Positions 62,813 to 64,000 of a stretch of DNA of 64,000 nt are shown here, piece by piece (position 1 is the first letter of the stretch; each line of letters starts with the position of its first letter). The stretch is taken from positions 496,001-560,000 of the forward strand of contig NZ_BCXJ01000003.1 in assembly GCF_001598215.1 (NCBI RefSeq). The letters run 5' to 3'. The notes under the pieces are model-generated. The model ran no database searches. It worked only from the letters and a program-made list of their open reading frames with translations, and had not been told where the DNA came from. Origin of the DNA: Shouchella clausii. Lineage in GTDB: Bacteria > Bacillota > Bacilli > Bacillales > Bacillaceae_D. The position numbers were made by a program, and so were the translations under genes.

Positions 62813-64000
62813 ATGAGACAACGAAGAAAACACAAGTGGACAGCACTTGCCCTAATCATGTTGACAATTGCTGGCTGCAGTCAAAATGAACATTCAGAAA
62901 CGGATTCGTCAAGTCCGAACGCCGAAACGCCCCAAAATTCCGAGACAACTGCAACGGCTGAAGACGCAACTCTTCGGGAAACACAATTCGGTATGGTTAA
63001 GGGTTACGAAGAAGATCAAGCACTCATCTGGATGGGAATTCCTTATGGAGGAGATACCTCTGGAGACAATCGTTGGAAGGCACCAACAGATCCAGAGCCG
63101 TGGACAGAGGAACGAGATGCAACAAAGGCTGGCGAAGTCGCTCTACAGGCAGGAGCTGATGGAGTTGTGGGGTCCGAGAACGCATTAAATCTCGATATTT
63201 ACCGTCCCAATAATGATAAAGAAAATTTGCCCGTTCTAGTCTATATCCATGGCGGCAATAATCAAACAGGCAACGCACAGGAGCTTTCTGGCGCTTCATT
63301 CGTAAAAAATCATGATGCGATTGTCGTTTCTGTAAATTACCGGTTAGGCGCTCTTGGCTTTAATCCACTACCCGCTTTAAAAACAGGAAGCGACGAAGAA
63401 AACTCCGGAAACTACACCATGCTTGACTTGCGCAAATCTCTAGATTGGGTTCAGGAAAATATTCGCAACTTTGGCGGAGATAGCGATAACGTAACTGTTG
63501 CCGGTTTTTCAGCCGGAGGTCGTGATGTTATGGCAATGTTGATTTCACCAACTTTTGAAGGCACATTTGACAAAGCGATATCCTTCAGCGGCGGCATGAC
63601 CATCGCTGATGAAGAAAAAAGCCAAAAGGTTTTTGCTGAAGCAATCGCACCGCTAGTTGTCGAAGACGGCATCAAGGAAAACGAAGAAGAAGCAGCTGAA
63701 TGGCTGTTAACGTCTGACGAAAAAGTAAAAGCGTATCTATATCAATTAGAGGGAGATCGTCTAGTTAGTCTGATGGGGAACGCCGGCATCCGCATGAGTG
63801 TTTTCCCGCATTTGTATAATGACGGAACAGTGATTCCAGAAGAGGGCTTTGACACGACTACGTATCATTCCGTTCCGTTGTTCATGCTGACTGGCGAACA
63901 GGAATTTTCTCTGTTTGGTCGTTTTGACCCTTACTTCGCTGAATCTGTTGCAGATGGGCGGATTGATACCGATGAAGAGATTGCGAATCAATATGCATTT
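62813..64000 (+). CDS. Carboxylesterase (type-B/para-nitrobenzyl esterase) lipoprotein, cut by window edge
   Basis: The first 396 codons of an alpha/beta-hydrolase are present. A lipoprotein signal peptide (ALALIMLTIAGC, Cys22) and a Ser/Thr/Glu-rich linker to about residue 55 precede the catalytic domain. The oxyanion motif HGG lies at 146-148 and nucleophile Ser233 in GFSAGG. NYRLGALGF is typical of type-B esterases. The usual EDCLYLN motif is altered to ENALNLDIY, lacking the cysteine. It would be anchored outside the cell. The ATG follows AAGGGAGG. Substrate unknown; cre and the leader terminator suggest regulated carbon use. Confidence 0.85.
   Translation, partial: MRQRRKHKWTALALIMLTIAGCSQNEHSETDSSSPNAETPQNSETTATAEDATLRETQFGMVKGYEEDQALIWMGIPYGGDTSGDNRWKAPTDPEPWTEERDATKAGEVALQAGADGVVGSENALNLDIYRPNNDKENLPVLVYIHGGNNQTGNAQELSGASFVKNHDAIVVSVNYRLGALGFNPLPALKTGSDEENSGNYTMLDLRKSLDWVQENIRNFGGDSDNVTVAGFSAGGRDVMAMLISPTFEGTFDKAISFSGGMTIADEEKSQKVFAEAIAPLVVEDGIKENEEEAAEWLLTSDEKVKAYLYQLEGDRLVSLMGNAGIRMSVFPHLYNDGTVIPEEGFDTTTYHSVPLFMLTGEQEFSLFGRFDPYFAESVADGRIDTDEEIANQYAF

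Overview
The window looks like chromosome of a low-to-mid GC, Gram-positive, spore-former-type Bacillaceae, most likely Shouchella (Bacillus) clausii or a close relative. The pointers are strong AGGAGG-type ribosome binding sites with frequent GTG/TTG starts, lipoprotein-type solute binding proteins, YesM/YesN-type two-component regulation, CcpA-type cre sites, a GlpP antiterminator, and a rhamnulokinase/L-rhamnose isomerase fusion of the kind known from B. clausii. No rRNA, tRNA, CRISPR array, phage gene or transposase gene was seen.

Region 1 (1-33.5 kb), almost entirely minus strand, is a plant cell wall (rhamnogalacturonan I, arabinan, rhamnose) utilisation island. It holds three carbohydrate ABC importers (binding protein plus two permeases, no ATPase of their own), a GH51 arabinofuranosidase, a secreted PL11 rhamnogalacturonan lyase with a C-terminal FIMAH-like domain, and a YesM/YesN-type kinase/regulator pair. 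It also holds a four-gene operon of two Gfo/Idh/MocA dehydrogenases, a TIM-barrel isomerase and a DUF993 aldolase-like protein, and the rhamnose operon rhaBA-rhaEW-rhaM-MFS flanked by two AraC regulators. Secreted lyase and side-chain enzymes feed oligosaccharides to the importers; released rhamnose goes through isomerase, kinase, aldolase and lactaldehyde oxidation.

Region 2 (33.5-41 kb) is mixed: an amino acid/amine permease with an agmatinase-type ureohydrolase, a VOC protein, an AraC regulator, an SDR, a Ser/Thr/Glu-rich putative lipoprotein, a 606-bp gap with one small possible gene, and a YkoP-like protein.

Region 3 (41-60.3 kb) is a glycerophosphodiester island. A minus-strand operon (HAD phosphatase, GlpP, two LplB/LplC-type permeases, cytoplasmic GDPD) faces a plus-strand binding protein gene. 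Both promoters are followed by near-identical leader/terminator elements that look like GlpP antitermination targets. Further on lie an MFS transporter, a complete UgpB-E-A-C-like importer with a second GDPD, and a divergent 1236-residue protein with three lamin-tail domains, a decayed GDPD half-barrel and an intact GDPD domain, but no signal peptide. An isomerase/dehydrogenase pair lies downstream of the first operon.

Region 4 (60.4-64 kb) holds the nitric-oxide detoxification pair hmp/nsrR, a small membrane protein and the start of a carboxylesterase lipoprotein gene with a cre-overlapped promoter and a strong leader terminator. A family of about 125-bp inverted-repeat elements, with short deletion derivatives, is scattered through the intergenic gaps.

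Start codons were re-chosen from Shine-Dalgarno position wherever the longest reading frame began inside or before the ribosome binding site; these choices are stated per gene. All functional calls are from reading the translated sequence, without database searches.
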